NCBI RefSeq assembly: GCF_900103275.1
Contig: NZ_FNGP01000004.1
Location: forward strand, 248,001 to 312,000
Reading direction: 5' to 3'
Origin: Tessaracoccus oleiagri
GTDB taxonomy: Bacteria > Actinomycetota > Actinomycetes > Propionibacteriales > Propionibacteriaceae
DNA length: 64,000 nucleotides
In this document: positions 54,265 to 63,440 of the stretch, in pieces
How the letters are laid out: every line of letters begins with the position of its first letter
How positions within the stretch are numbered: the first letter of the stretch is position 1
Notes under the pieces: model-generated
Told to the model about the DNA's origin: nothing
What the model saw: the letters and a program-made list of their open reading frames with translations, nothing else
Database searches by the model: none
Made by a program: the position numbers and the translations under genes

Positions 54265-56031
54265 GTGACCGAATCCCTGGCCAGCCTCAAGCTTGCTGAC
54301 CTCAAATCCATGGCCTCCGGCATGAACATCAAGGGCATCTCCGGAATGCGCAAGGCCGAACTCATCGCGGCGATCGAGGGCGGCCGCAACGGTGCCGCCA
54401 ACGGGCGCACGCAGGAGCGGCCCGCGCGGGGCGACGCCCAGCCGGCCGCCGACGAGCAGACCAAGCGCGAGGCGCCCGAGCGGACCCGGCCCGTGGCCGA
54501 GCCCCAGCAGGCGCGCTCCGACGAGAAGCCGGCCGCCGCAGAACGCTCGCCCGAGTCCGGCGAGACCCGTCGCGACGGGAACAGTGGCGGCCAGCGGGAG
54601 TCCCGCGGCGCCCGCCGCCGCCGCAACCGCGGGGAGCGGGAGCAGTCGGTGCCGCAAGAGACGATCGACGAGGTGGGCGAGCTCCTCGCCGCGGCCATGG
54701 GCGAGGCGCCCGTGGCCAAGCAGCAGCCGGTCGCCCAGCCGCAGAACGACCCCACCCCGCACTTCGATGACGACGACGACCAGCAGGGCGGGTCGCGCCG
54801 CAACCGGCGTCGCCGCAACCGCGACCGCCAGACCCGCCGTCGTGGCGGCGCGGGCGGCATGGAGCGCATGGAGAGCGAGCCGCAGGTCGCCGAGGGCGAC
54901 GTGCTCGCCAACATCAGCGGCATCGTCGACATCCTCGACAACTACGCGTTCGTGCGGACCAGCGGCTACCTGCCGGGGTCGAACGACGCGTACCTCTCCA
55001 TGGGGTCGGTGCGCAAGTACGGACTGCGCCGTGGCGACGTGATCACCGGCGCCATCCGTTCGCCCCGGGAGGGCGAGCGTCGCGAGAAGTACAACCCGCT
55101 GGTCCGCATCGACTCCATCAACGGCGACGACCCGGAGAAGGCCAAGAACCGGCCGGAGTTCGCGAAGCTCACGCCGCTGTACCCGCAGGAGCGGCTCCGC
55201 ATGGAGACCGCCCAGAACGCCTACACCGGCCGCATCATCGACCTGGTCGCCCCCATCGGCAAGGGCCAGCGAGGACTGATCGTCTCCCCGCCCAAGGCGG
55301 GCAAGACGATGGTCATGCAGGCCGTCGCCAACGCGATCGCGGCGAACAACCCCGAGGTGCACCTCATGGTGGTCCTCGTCGACGAGCGCCCGGAGGAGGT
55401 CACGGACTTCCAGCGCACCGTCTCGGGTGAGGTCATCGCCTCCACGTTCGACCGCCCTGCGGAGGACCACACGATGATCTCCGAGCTCGCCATCGAGCGC
55501 GCGAAGCGGCTGGTGGAGCTGGGCCATGACGTGGTCGTGTTGCTCGACGGCATCACGAGGCTCGGCCGCGCCTACAACCTCGCGGCGCCCGCGTCCGGCC
55601 GCATCCTCTCCGGTGGCGTCGACTCGGCCGCGCTGTACCCGCCCAAGAAGTTCTTCGGCGCCGCGCGCAACATCGAGAACGGCGGCTCGCTGACGATCCT
55701 TGCCACCGCGCTCATCGAGACGGGCTCAAAGATGGACGAGGTCATCTTCGAGGAGTTCAAGGGCACGGGCAACATGGAGTTGCGCCTCCGCCGCGAGCTG
55801 GCCGACAAGCGCATCTTCCCCGCGATCGACGTGGACGCCTCCGGCACCCGCCGCGAGGACCTGCTCCTGGGCCGCGACGAGCTCACGATCATCTGGAAGC
55901 TCCGCCGCGCGCTCTCCGGCCTGGACGACTCCGGTGCACTCGAGACGCTCCTGTCGCGGATGCGCAAGACGCAGAACAACCACGAGTTCCTGTTGTCGGT
56001 GCTCAAGACCACGCCCGCATCCGAGGGCTGA
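54265..56031 (+). CDS. rho: Transcription termination factor Rho
   Basis: 588 residues. RNA-dependent ATPase that ends transcription. N-terminal Rho-N part (LASLKLADLKSMASGMNIKG), then an insert of about 160 residues rich in Arg, Glu, Gln and Asp (RGARRRRNRGEREQS, FDDDDDQQGG), typical of actinobacterial Rho. RNA-binding cold-shock domain (VDILDNYAFVRTSGYLPG), Walker A PPKAGKTMVMQAV, DERPEEVTDFQR, VLLDGITRLGRAYN and the C-terminal ring loops follow. GTG at 54265 with GGAAGGA 6 nt upstream. Confidence 0.95.
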   Translation: MTESLASLKLADLKSMASGMNIKGISGMRKAELIAAIEGGRNGAANGRTQERPARGDAQPAADEQTKREAPERTRPVAEPQQARSDEKPAAAERSPESGETRRDGNSGGQRESRGARRRRNRGEREQSVPQETIDEVGELLAAAMGEAPVAKQQPVAQPQNDPTPHFDDDDDQQGGSRRNRRRRNRDRQTRRRGGAGGMERMESEPQVAEGDVLANISGIVDILDNYAFVRTSGYLPGSNDAYLSMGSVRKYGLRRGDVITGAIRSPREGERREKYNPLVRIDSINGDDPEKAKNRPEFAKLTPLYPQERLRMETAQNAYTGRIIDLVAPIGKGQRGLIVSPPKAGKTMVMQAVANAIAANNPEVHLMVVLVDERPEEVTDFQRTVSGEVIASTFDRPAEDHTMISELAIERAKRLVELGHDVVVLLDGITRLGRAYNLAAPASGRILSGGVDSAALYPPKKFFGAARNIENGGSLTILATALIETGSKMDEVIFEEFKGTGNMELRLRRELADKRIFPAIDVDASGTRREDLLLGRDELTIIWKLRRALSGLDDSGALETLLSRMRKTQNNHEFLLSVLKTTPASEG

Positions 56032-56135
56032 CCGTCCAACTTGGTTATCGTGTGCCGCCGAGGCATAATCGATAGCCGTGCCGGTTCACGCGGGACCCTC
56101 CGCGACCCGGGGAAAACACGCTAAGGAGAATTCAG

Positions 56136-56342
56136 ATGAAGCAGGGTATCCACCCCGAGTACCAGGACGTGACCGTCACCTGCACGTGCGGCAACACGTT
56201 CACCACCAAGAGCACCAACAAGAGCGGCTCGCTCAGCGCCGACGTCTGCGCCGAGTGCCACCCGTTCTACACGGGCAAGCAGAAGATCCTCGACACCGGC
56301 GGCCGTGTGGCCCGCTTCGAGCGCCGCTACGCCAAGAAGTGA
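56136..56342 (+). CDS. rpmE: 50S ribosomal protein bL31, zinc form
   Basis: 68 residues. Zinc ligands C16, C18, C38 and C41 (CTCG, CAEC) mark the C+ form. [21 protein letters not shown] is the conserved end. AAGGAGAATT precedes the ATG. The stop codon lies inside the first of the palindromic repeats that follow. Confidence 0.95.
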   Translation: MKQGIHPEYQDVTVTCTCGNTFTTKSTNKSGSLSADVCAECHPFYTGKQKILDTGGRVARFERRYAKK

Positions 56343-56373
56343 CCACGCGCGACGCGAAGCGTCGCCGGGGTCA
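56340..56373. repeat. Palindromic repeat, copy 1
   Basis: 34 nt with dyad symmetry around a GAA triloop: GCGACGC/GCGTCGC core, outer arms TGACCACG and CGGGGTCA (one mismatch). Includes the rpmE stop. From 56347 to 56378 it is almost identical to copy 2. Confidence 0.7.
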
Positions 56374-56432
56374 GGTCGAGCGCCGAAGCGAAGCGAGGCA
56401 GGTCGAGACCTTCTGCGGCCTTCGCAGGGAGG

Positions 56433-56466
56433 TGACCCCGCGCGACGCGGAGCGTCGCCGGGGTCA
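56433..56466. repeat. Palindromic repeat, copy 2
   Basis: 34 nt, near-perfect dyad: TGACCCCG and GCGACGC, GGA triloop, GCGTCGC and CGGGGTCA with one extra C. Same direct sequence as copy 1 except for two substitutions, 93 nt further on. Confidence 0.7.
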
Positions 56467-56482
56467 GGTCTGAACCATCCGG

Positions 56483-56497
56483 CGACGCGCAGCGTCG
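56483..56497. repeat. Palindromic repeat, partial copy 3
   Basis: Only the core CGACGC-GCA-GCGTCG is kept; outer arms are absent. It lies 6 nt before the terminator of the rpmE region. Confidence 0.55.
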
Positions 56498-56502
56498 ACA
56501 GG

Positions 56503-56535
56503 AAAGGACGCTGGAATCCCACCAGCGTCCTTTTT
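56503..56535 (+). terminator. Rho-independent terminator after rpmE
   Basis: Stem AAAGGACGCTGG (56503-56514) and CCAGCGTCCTTT (56522-56533) around AATCCCA, with a T5 tract (56531-56535). Best intrinsic terminator in the window. Confidence 0.85.
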
Positions 56536-56569
56536 CCATTCCAGCCCGCCGATCAGGAGAGAAGCACAC

Positions 56570-57637
56570 GTGTTCGAGAACGCGGCACCGCTCGTGGAGG
56601 AGTTCCACCAGCTCGAGCAGCAACTTGCGGACCCCGAGGTCCTGAGCGATCTCTCGAAGTCGCGCAAGGTCGGTCGCCGGTACGCGGCGCTCAGGCCCAT
56701 CGTCGAGGGCATCCACGACTACGAGCGGCTCCTGGCGGACCGTGACGCCGCGCGGGAACTGGCTGACGAGGACGAGGCGTTCGCGGCGGAGGTCGAGCAG
56801 CTCGACGCGCAGCTGGAGACGGCGACGGCGAAGCTCACGCGGCTCCTGGCCCCCCGGGACCCCAACGACGACGCGGACGCGATCCTCGAGATCAAGTCCG
56901 GTGAGGGGGGCGAGGAGTCCGCGCTCTTCGCCGGCGACCTGTTCAAGATGTACAGCCGATACGCCGAGCAGGCTGGCTGGAAGGTGGAGGTGCTCGACTC
57001 CCAGGAGACCGACCTCGGTGGCTACAAGACGATCACGCTGGCCATCAAGGGCGGCAGCGGTGCGGAGTTCACGCCCTACGGCCGCCTCAAGTTCGAGGGC
57101 GGGGTCCACCGGGTCCAGCGCGTCCCCGTCACCGAGACGCAAGGCCGGATCCACACCTCCGCCGCCGGTGTGCTCGTGTCGCCGGACATCGAGGCCGACG
57201 AGGTGGAGATCAACCCTGACGACCTCCGCATCGACGTGTTCCGCAGCTCCGGCCCCGGTGGCCAGGGCGTGAACACGACCGACTCCGCCGTCCGCATCAC
57301 CCACCTCCCGAGCGGGGTCGTGGTCAGCTGCCAGAACGAGCGCTCCCAGATCCAGAACAGGGAGTCGGCCATGCGCATGCTGCGGGCGAGGCTGATCGCG
57401 ATCGCGGAGGAGCAGGCGGCTGCAGAGGCGTCCCAGAACCGCAAGTCGCAGGTGCGCACGGTCGACCGCTCCGAGCGCATCCGCACCTACAACTTCCCCG
57501 AGAACCGGATCACCGACCACCGGATCGGGTTCAAGGCGCACAACCTCGACCAGGTGCTCGACGGCGCGCTGGCGCCGGTGCTGGACGCGCTGGCGGAACA
57601 GGACCTGGCGGAGCGCCTCGCCGGTGTGGGCAAGTGA
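56570..57637 (+). CDS. prfA: Peptide chain release factor 1
   Basis: 355 residues. Reads UAA and UAG. GGQ motif in [18 protein letters not shown] for peptidyl-tRNA hydrolysis and the PxT codon motif as PVT ([14 protein letters not shown]), which marks RF1 rather than RF2. GTG at 56570 with AGGAG upstream. Overlaps prmC, which methylates its GGQ glutamine, by 4 nt. Confidence 0.96.
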   Translation: MFENAAPLVEEFHQLEQQLADPEVLSDLSKSRKVGRRYAALRPIVEGIHDYERLLADRDAARELADEDEAFAAEVEQLDAQLETATAKLTRLLAPRDPNDDADAILEIKSGEGGEESALFAGDLFKMYSRYAEQAGWKVEVLDSQETDLGGYKTITLAIKGGSGAEFTPYGRLKFEGGVHRVQRVPVTETQGRIHTSAAGVLVSPDIEADEVEINPDDLRIDVFRSSGPGGQGVNTTDSAVRITHLPSGVVVSCQNERSQIQNRESAMRMLRARLIAIAEEQAAAEASQNRKSQVRTVDRSERIRTYNFPENRITDHRIGFKAHNLDQVLDGALAPVLDALAEQDLAERLAGVGK

Positions 57638-58512
57638 CGCGTCCGTCCGACGCGCTGCACGCCTACGCCGAACGCCTCGCCGCTGCGGGCCTCCCGAGCC
57701 CCGGCGCCGATGCCCGCATCCTGCTGGCCCATGCGGCCGGCACCACCGTGGGCGGCCTGCTGGCGATGTGGGAGGTCGACGACGACGTGCTGGCTCGCGC
57801 AGGGGCGATGGTCGCCCGTCGTGAGGCCGGGGAACCCGTGCAGCACATCACGGGTGAGGCACACTTCCGGCACGAGACGCTGCGCGTCGGGCCCGGGGTC
57901 TTCATCCCGCGACCCGAGACCGAGCTCGTCGCCGGATGGGCCATCGACTGGCTCGCCGGACGCCCCCGCGCAGCGAGGCGGGTCGTCGAGCTCTGCGCCG
58001 GCTCCGGTGCCATCATCCGGTCGATCGTCCGCGAGGTCGCCGGCGTCGACGCCTTCGCCAACGAGCGATCCACCCGCGCCGAGGCCTATCTGCGTGAGAA
58101 CCTCGATGGGATGCCCGTCACCGTCGGGATCGGCGGGATGCGGGACGCGTTCGGCGAGCTCGACGGCAGCGTCGACCTCGTGGTCGTGAACCCGCCCTAC
58201 GTCCCGACCCGACTGCGCGGCGTGCTGCCGCCCGACGTGGTGGGCCACGACCCCGACGAGGCCCTGTTCGCCGGGGAGGACGGCCTCTCCAGCATCCGTG
58301 AGGTGGCGGTGGTCGCGCAGCGGCTGCTCCGCCCCGGGGGCGCGCTCGTCGTCGAGCACGACGACACCCACCAGCCGGCCGTGCTCGCGCTGTTGACGGA
58401 GGCGGGCTTCACCGACGTCCGGGGCCACGTGGACCTCACCGGCCGGGACAGGTACGCCACCGCGCTGCGCGGGCAGTCGGACGGCGGCGACGTGGCAAGA
58501 TGGACGCCGTGA
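57634..58512 (+). CDS. prmC: Release factor glutamine methyltransferase
   Basis: 292 residues. N5-glutamine methyltransferase modifying the GGQ of release factors. SAM loop [13 protein letters not shown], catalytic NPPYVP, and [21 protein letters not shown]...IPRPETE in the N-half. Coupled to prfA through GTGA. The middle helix reads [10 protein letters not shown] where AIALAIA is usual, otherwise normal. Confidence 0.92.
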   Translation: MTRPSDALHAYAERLAAAGLPSPGADARILLAHAAGTTVGGLLAMWEVDDDVLARAGAMVARREAGEPVQHITGEAHFRHETLRVGPGVFIPRPETELVAGWAIDWLAGRPRAARRVVELCAGSGAIIRSIVREVAGVDAFANERSTRAEAYLRENLDGMPVTVGIGGMRDAFGELDGSVDLVVVNPPYVPTRLRGVLPPDVVGHDPDEALFAGEDGLSSIREVAVVAQRLLRPGGALVVEHDDTHQPAVLALLTEAGFTDVRGHVDLTGRDRYATALRGQSDGGDVARWTP

Positions 58513-59258
58513 CGACTGAGTTCCAGCTGACCGAGGAAGGCTTCGAGGCCGCCGTAGCGGCCGTCGCGGAGGGAGCGGCCATCGTGCTCCCCACCGATAC
58601 CGTCTACGGGATCGGGGCGGACCCGTTCTCTGAGCCCGCGGTCCAGGGGCTGCTCGCGGCGAAGCAGCGGGGGAGCGACATGCCGCCCCCCGTGCTGATC
58701 GCCGAGCGCTCCATGCTGCGCGCCCTCGTCGCGCACGTCCCGGCCGGCGCCAAGGAGCTGGCCGCCGCGTTCTGGCCGGGGCCGCTCACGCTGATCCTGA
58801 AGGAACAGAAGAGCCTCGGCTTCCACCTGGGCGAGACCGGCGGCACCGTGGCGATCCGCGTCCCCGACCACGACGGTGCACGTGAGCTCCTGCGCCGCAC
58901 CGGCCCGCTGGCCGTGAGCTCGGCCAACCTCAGCGGGCAGCCCGCCGCCACGAACTGCACCGACGCGCGGGCGCAGCTGGGCGACTCGGTGGCCGTCTAC
59001 CTCGACGGAGGCGACACCCCCGGCATGGTGCCGTCGACCATCGTCGACTTCTCGGGCGACGAGGGCGGCGTGGTCCTCCGCGAGGGCGTCCTCAGCCTCG
59101 AACGGCTCAGGGAGGTCGTGGACACCGTCAGGCGGCCCGACCCGACTCCCGAGGCGCCGGTCGACGCCTCCGACGAGGCGGTGGGTGACGCGGACGCATC
59201 GGTCGAGGGCGAGGAAGCCGCGGGCGCTCCCGCGGCGGAGCCCGCCCCGGATGCGTGA
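58509..59258 (+). CDS. L-threonylcarbamoyladenylate synthase (Sua5/YrdC family)
   Basis: 249 residues. Makes threonylcarbamoyl-AMP for the t6A modification of tRNAs. IVLPTDTVYGIGADPF, KQRGSDMPPPVLI, FWPGPLTLIL, VAIRVPDH and PLAVSSANLSGQPAA are typical. The last 55 residues form an Ala/Glu/Asp-rich tail. GTG at 58509 overlaps the prmC stop; ATG at 58500 is an alternative. Overlaps the next gene by 8 nt. Confidence 0.9.
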   Translation: MTTEFQLTEEGFEAAVAAVAEGAAIVLPTDTVYGIGADPFSEPAVQGLLAAKQRGSDMPPPVLIAERSMLRALVAHVPAGAKELAAAFWPGPLTLILKEQKSLGFHLGETGGTVAIRVPDHDGARELLRRTGPLAVSSANLSGQPAATNCTDARAQLGDSVAVYLDGGDTPGMVPSTIVDFSGDEGGVVLREGVLSLERLREVVDTVRRPDPTPEAPVDASDEAVGDADASVEGEEAAGAPAAEPAPDA

Positions 59259-60369
59259 GTACCTGCTGACGCTGCTCGTGGCGGCGTCGGTGACCTTCCT
59301 CACCGCCGGCCTGTTCCGGCACGTCGCCGTCCGCACCGGCACCTACGCGCGAGTGCGCAGCCGCGACGTGCACACGGTGCCCATCCCGTACCTGGGCGGG
59401 GTCGCCATGTTCCTCGGCCTCGCGGTTGCGCTGCTCTTCGCCGTCGGGATGCCCTTCCTCGGGCGGCACCCCATCGTCGCCCACGACGCGTTCGCCGTGA
59501 TGCAGGCGGGGCTCGTCATCTGCCTCGTCGGGGTCCTGGACGACAAGTACGACCTTCCCGCGCTGGTGAAGCTCGGCGGCCAGGTGCTCGCCGCGGGGGT
59601 GGCCGTCCTGCAGGGCGTCCGGATCTACTGGATCCCGCTGCCCGACCGCATCATCGCGCTGGACGACGCGACGAGCATCCTCATCACGGTCTTCTTCATC
59701 GCCCTGTGCACCAACGCGGTGAACTTCGTCGACGGACTCGACGGGCTGGCCGCGGGCGTGGTGGCCATCGGCTCGGGCTCCTTCTTCGCCTACGCCTACT
59801 TCCTGGCGTACGAGCAGGAGCTCGTCCGCGCCACCACCGCTTCGCTGCTCACCGTGGCCACCCTCGGCGTGTGCCTCGGCTTCCTGCTGCACAACTGGCA
59901 CCCGGCCAAGATGTTCATGGGGGATTCCGGGGCCATGCTGCTCGGCCTCCTCATGGCCATGAGCACCATCTCCTTCACCGGCCAGCTCGACCCTGCGGCG
60001 CTCACCGGCGGCAGCACGGAGGTGCTCCCGGCGCTGCTGCCCATCCTGCTCCCGTTCGCCGCGCTGCTGCTGCCGTTCCTCGACCTCACGCTCGCCTACA
60101 TCCGCCGGACGATGCGTGGCCAGTACTGGTTCGTCCCGGACAAGGCCCACATCCACCATCGACTGGTGGACAGGGGCCACAGCATCCGCGGCGCGGTCCT
60201 GCTCATGTACTCGTGGACCGCGGTGGTGAGCGGGGGACTGGTGGCCATCGGGCTCACCGAGTCGCCGACCGTCGCCTGGGTCGTGCTGGCCGTGCTGCTC
60301 GTCGTGCTCGTGTGGACGGTGCGTCCGATACGGACCCAGGAGGTGGCCGCCGGTGGCGAGGAGGGGTGA
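59251..60369 (+). CDS. Undecaprenyl-phosphate GlcNAc-1-phosphate transferase (WecA/TagO type)
   Basis: 372 residues, about eleven helices. Transfers a sugar-1-phosphate onto undecaprenyl phosphate for wall polymer or arabinogalactan-type synthesis. Visible: IPYLGGVAMFLGL, VGVLDDKYDLPAL (DDxxD), TNAVNFVDGLDGLAAG, MFMGDSGAMLLGLLMA and HIHHRLVDRGHS. ATG at 59251 overlaps the Sua5-family gene. Upstream of the atp operon, as in mycobacteria. Confidence 0.93.
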   Translation: MREYLLTLLVAASVTFLTAGLFRHVAVRTGTYARVRSRDVHTVPIPYLGGVAMFLGLAVALLFAVGMPFLGRHPIVAHDAFAVMQAGLVICLVGVLDDKYDLPALVKLGGQVLAAGVAVLQGVRIYWIPLPDRIIALDDATSILITVFFIALCTNAVNFVDGLDGLAAGVVAIGSGSFFAYAYFLAYEQELVRATTASLLTVATLGVCLGFLLHNWHPAKMFMGDSGAMLLGLLMAMSTISFTGQLDPAALTGGSTEVLPALLPILLPFAALLLPFLDLTLAYIRRTMRGQYWFVPDKAHIHHRLVDRGHSIRGAVLLMYSWTAVVSGGLVAIGLTESPTVAWVVLAVLLVVLVWTVRPIRTQEVAAGGEEG

Positions 60370-60784
60370 GGTCACGGCCGCGACCGTGCGGGCGCGGCAG
60401 ATGATGCTGGGGGCGCTGGTGCTCTCCCACCTGGCCGGCTTCGCCGTCATGGGGCTGGCATTCGCGTTCGACGGCGCCGACGCGCTCCTCACGGCAGCGC
60501 TCGGCTTCGCGGCGGTGGTGATCTTCTACGCCGTCGGGCAGGCGCTGGAGGTGGTGGCCACCGAACTGGAGCCCACGCAGGGGCTGGGGCTCGTGCTGAC
60601 GAGCTACGCCGTCCGCGTCATCGGTATCGCGGCGGGGCTGTGGGGGATCCTCTCGCTCGAGCAGGTGGCGCCGCGGATCTCCGACGGCTGGCTCGTCGCC
60701 TCGGTCACGGCCACCGTGCTCGCCTGGGTCACCGGCGTCGTCGTAGTGGCCAGCCGCCAGCGGGTGCCGGTCTACGACCCCTGA
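60353..60784 (+). CDS. Small membrane protein, AtpI-like position
   Basis: 143 residues, four hydrophobic segments. AATVRARQMMLGALVLSHLA at the start and VVVVASRQRVPVYDP at the end. Similar small four-helix proteins occur before atpB in actinobacteria and are sometimes called ATP synthase protein I. No charged residues suggest transport. GTG at 60353 has AGGAGG 9 nt upstream and overlaps the previous gene by 17 nt. Confidence 0.65.
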   Translation: MARRGEVTAATVRARQMMLGALVLSHLAGFAVMGLAFAFDGADALLTAALGFAAVVIFYAVGQALEVVATELEPTQGLGLVLTSYAVRVIGIAAGLWGILSLEQVAPRISDGWLVASVTATVLAWVTGVVVVASRQRVPVYDP

Positions 60785-60824
60785 GCGGGCCCGGGCGCGA
60801 ATCCGCCTTCAGTGGATTTCCTGC

Positions 60825-60830
60825 TAGGCT
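60825..60830 (+). promoter_or_regulatory. -10 box ahead of the atp operon
   Basis: TAGGCT, 10 nt before the ATG at 60841. No convincing -35 element. Possible start of an atp transcript separate from the wecA-type gene. Confidence 0.4.
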
Positions 60831-60840
60831 CACTCCCGAC

Positions 60841-61065
60841 ATGGGCACCACACCTCCACCGAAGCAGGAAGACGACCGGTCTCCCAGCGGACGGGAGGAC
60901 GGCATGGCTGTTCTGAGTTACATCCTCGCGGGAATCATCTTCTACGGGGGCCTGGGCTGGGTTGGTGACCACTTCCTGAATACCTCGTGGCTGTTGCCGG
61001 TTGGCCTCATCGTGGGCCTGATCAGTAGCATCTACCTGATCTATAAGCGATACGGGAGCGTGTAG
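60841..61065 (+). CDS. AtpZ/AtpI-like two-helix membrane protein
   Basis: 74 residues. Two helices (VLSYILAGIIFYGGLGWVGD; LLPVGLIVGLISSIYLIYK). The GGLGWVGDHFL...PVGLIVG pattern is the AtpI/AtpZ family thought to help assemble the c-ring or supply magnesium. The stop overlaps the atpB GTG by one base. Confidence 0.75.
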   Translation: MGTTPPPKQEDDRSPSGREDGMAVLSYILAGIIFYGGLGWVGDHFLNTSWLLPVGLIVGLISSIYLIYKRYGSV

Positions 61066-61859
61066 TGACGATTGGACTCGTTCCGCTCGAAGGCGGCGGA
61101 TACACCCCACCGGGCACCCACGATTTCGAATGGGGTTCCGTCTGGCCGGGTGTCCTCCCGGACTGGGTGAACAAGCCACTCCTGCAGGCGGTCATCGGCG
61201 CCCTGCTCGTGATCCTCTTCTGGTACCTGGGGTCCCGCAAGCTGAAGGTCCAGCCCGGGCGGGCGCAGTTCTTCTTCGAGTACGTCTACGAGTTCGTGCG
61301 CAACGGCATCGCGCGCGACATCCTCCACTCCGAGTACCGCCGGTTCCTGCCGTACCTGCTGGCGCTGTTCTCCTTCCTGCTGGTGAACAACTGGTTCGGC
61401 GAGTTCTTCTTCTTCATGTACCCGACGTTCTCGAACGTGGGATACGCCTACGGCCTGGCGCTGGTGTCATGGTGCGTGTACGTCGGCGCCGGCTTCCACA
61501 AGTGGGGTCCCGGCTTCCTGAAGAAGGCGCTCATCCCGGAGGGCGTGCCCGGCTACCTGCTCCCACTTGTGGTCCCGCTGGAGTTCCTGGCCACGTTCAT
61601 CACCCGCCCCATCACGCTCGCGCTGCGTCTCTTCGCGAACCTGTTCGCCGGTCACCTCGTCGTGCTGGTGTTCGTGGTCGGCGGTGGGTTCCTCCTCACC
61701 TACGCCGACAACCTCTTCTACAACGTGGCCGGCGGCGTGAGCTTCCTGTTCTCGATCATCATCCTGATGCTGGAGCTCTTCATCGGAGCGCTCCAGGCCT
61801 ACATCTTCACGGTCCTGACCGCCCAGTACGTGTCGACCTCGATCGCAGAGGCGCACTAA
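61065..61859 (+). CDS. atpB: ATP synthase subunit a
   Basis: 264 residues, about six helices. The essential arginine lies in ITLALRLFANLFAGH, and IGALQAYIFTVLTAQYV is the C-terminal helix. Forms the proton half-channels against the c-ring. GTG at 61065. Confidence 0.95.
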   Translation: MTIGLVPLEGGGYTPPGTHDFEWGSVWPGVLPDWVNKPLLQAVIGALLVILFWYLGSRKLKVQPGRAQFFFEYVYEFVRNGIARDILHSEYRRFLPYLLALFSFLLVNNWFGEFFFFMYPTFSNVGYAYGLALVSWCVYVGAGFHKWGPGFLKKALIPEGVPGYLLPLVVPLEFLATFITRPITLALRLFANLFAGHLVVLVFVVGGGFLLTYADNLFYNVAGGVSFLFSIIILMLELFIGALQAYIFTVLTAQYVSTSIAEAH

Positions 61860-61911
61860 AGCAAACCGACTCCTTGGGAAAACCCCCAAGTAGCCATCCG
61901 AAAGGAAAGAA

Positions 61912-62130
61912 ATGACCCTCCTCGAAATCACCGGCAGCCTGAACATGATCGGCTACGCGATTGCGACCATCGCGCCGGCGCTCGGTGTTGCCTGGATCTT
62001 CGCATCGGTCATCAACGGCACCGCCCGCCAGCCCGAGGCCCGCGGCGCGATGATGAGCACCGCGTTCATCGGCTTCGCCGTCGTCGAGGCACTGGCCATC
62101 ATCGCGATCGCGCTCGCCTTCGTTCTCTGA
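61912..62130 (+). CDS. atpE: ATP synthase subunit c
   Basis: 72 residues, helical hairpin. Polar loop TARQPEARG and the proton-binding Glu in GFAVVEALAI. AAAGGAAAG precedes the ATG. The loop and acidic site fit a proton-driven enzyme. Confidence 0.96.
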   Translation: MTLLEITGSLNMIGYAIATIAPALGVAWIFASVINGTARQPEARGAMMSTAFIGFAVVEALAIIAIALAFVL

Positions 62131-62140
62131 GGCCCACGCA

Positions 62141-62683
62141 ATGAATCCCACCATTTGGGTACCCCAGGCGACCTTGGGTCCCCTGGCGCCCCATTACTGG
62201 TCTGAGGTCATCGCCGGCATCGTCCTTCTTCTCATCATCTGGCTGATCGTCGCGAAGGCCATCGTGCCCGCGTTCGAGAAGATGTACGAGGAGCGATCCT
62301 CCAAGATCGAGGGTGGCATCCAGCGCGCGGCAGTGGCCGAGGCGAAGGCCGAGGCGGCACTGGCCCAGTACCAGGACCAGCTCGCGTCGGCCCGCGAAGA
62401 GGCCGCACGCATCCGCGAGGACGCCAAGAACCAGAGTGCGCAGATCCTGGCCGAGGCCCGCGACCGCGCCACGAAGGAGTCGGACCGCATCCTCGAGGCC
62501 GGACGCCAGCAGCTCGCTGCCGAGCGTTCCCAGCTCGTGCACGAACTGCGCGGCGAGGTCGGCGGCATGGCCACCGAACTCGCGAGCAGGATCGTCGGCG
62601 AGGCGCTCACCGACGACGAGCGAGCCATGCGGACCGTGGATCGTTTCCTCGCCGAGCTCGAGCAGGCGGGCGCGGCCCGATGA
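62141..62683 (+). CDS. atpF: ATP synthase subunit b
   Basis: 180 residues. One N-terminal helix (VIAGIVLLLIIWLIVAKAIV) and a long coiled coil rich in Ala, Glu, Arg. Peripheral stalk of FoF1. Overlaps atpH by 4 nt (ATGA). Confidence 0.94.
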   Translation: MNPTIWVPQATLGPLAPHYWSEVIAGIVLLLIIWLIVAKAIVPAFEKMYEERSSKIEGGIQRAAVAEAKAEAALAQYQDQLASAREEAARIREDAKNQSAQILAEARDRATKESDRILEAGRQQLAAERSQLVHELRGEVGGMATELASRIVGEALTDDERAMRTVDRFLAELEQAGAAR

Positions 62684-63423
62684 CCATGCTCGACGCAGCG
62701 AACGAACTCTTCGCGGTGAGCGACGTGCTCGCCGGGCAGCCGATGCTGCGTCGCTCGTTGTCCGACCCCTCGGCACGTCCCGAGCAGCGGCTGGAGCTGG
62801 CGCGTCGCCTCTTCGGCTCCCGCATCGGGCCGGAGGCGATGTCCGTCCTGGAGCGGGTCGTCGGCTCACCTTCGTCCAGCCCCGTCGAACTGCGGCGCGG
62901 ACTGGAGCGCGAAGGCGTGGTCGCGGCACTGCAGAGCGCCCGTGACGAGGGCTCCCTGGAGCGCGTCACGACCGAACTGCACGGCATCGGCAGCGCGGCG
63001 GCCGGCTCGGCAGAGCTGACCACGACGCTCCGGAGCGCAGCCTACGAGCTCGACGCCAAGCGCGGACTCGTCGACCGGCTGCTGGGCGAGCGTGCCCACC
63101 CGGTCACGCGGCTCCTCGCGTCACGCGCGGTGCAGGGTCACCGTCGCACGTTCTCCGCGACGGTCGAGGACTACCTCGAGACCGCGGCCGAGCTCGCCGA
63201 CGTCGTGGTGGCGAAGGTCACCGTCGCACGCCCCCTCGACCAAGGTCGCCTGGACCGCCTGCGCAACGCGCTGTCGGCGCAGGTCGGTCGCCCCGTCACC
63301 CTCCAGGTCGACATCGACCCCTCCGTCATCGGCGGGATCGACGTCGCCATCGGGCACGACGTCTACGAATCCACCGTCGCTGGCCGGCTCGACGACGTCC
63401 GCCGCCAGCTCATCAACTCTTAA
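62680..63423 (+). CDS. atpH: ATP synthase subunit delta
   Basis: 247 residues, longer than the 180 of E. coli. C-terminal VTLQVDIDPSVIGGIDVAIG is conserved. In mycobacteria delta is fused to a second b-like chain; here b and delta are separate genes, and the extra length lies in the N-terminal part. Confidence 0.93.
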   Translation: MTMLDAANELFAVSDVLAGQPMLRRSLSDPSARPEQRLELARRLFGSRIGPEAMSVLERVVGSPSSSPVELRRGLEREGVVAALQSARDEGSLERVTTELHGIGSAAAGSAELTTTLRSAAYELDAKRGLVDRLLGERAHPVTRLLASRAVQGHRRTFSATVEDYLETAAELADVVVAKVTVARPLDQGRLDRLRNALSAQVGRPVTLQVDIDPSVIGGIDVAIGHDVYESTVAGRLDDVRRQLINS

Positions 63424-63440
63424 CGCGAAAGTAGGACCCA

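Noticed and set aside
56340-56500. Possible CRISPR array
   Set aside because: Repeats are palindromic with unequal spacing, only two full copies, and no cas gene is near.
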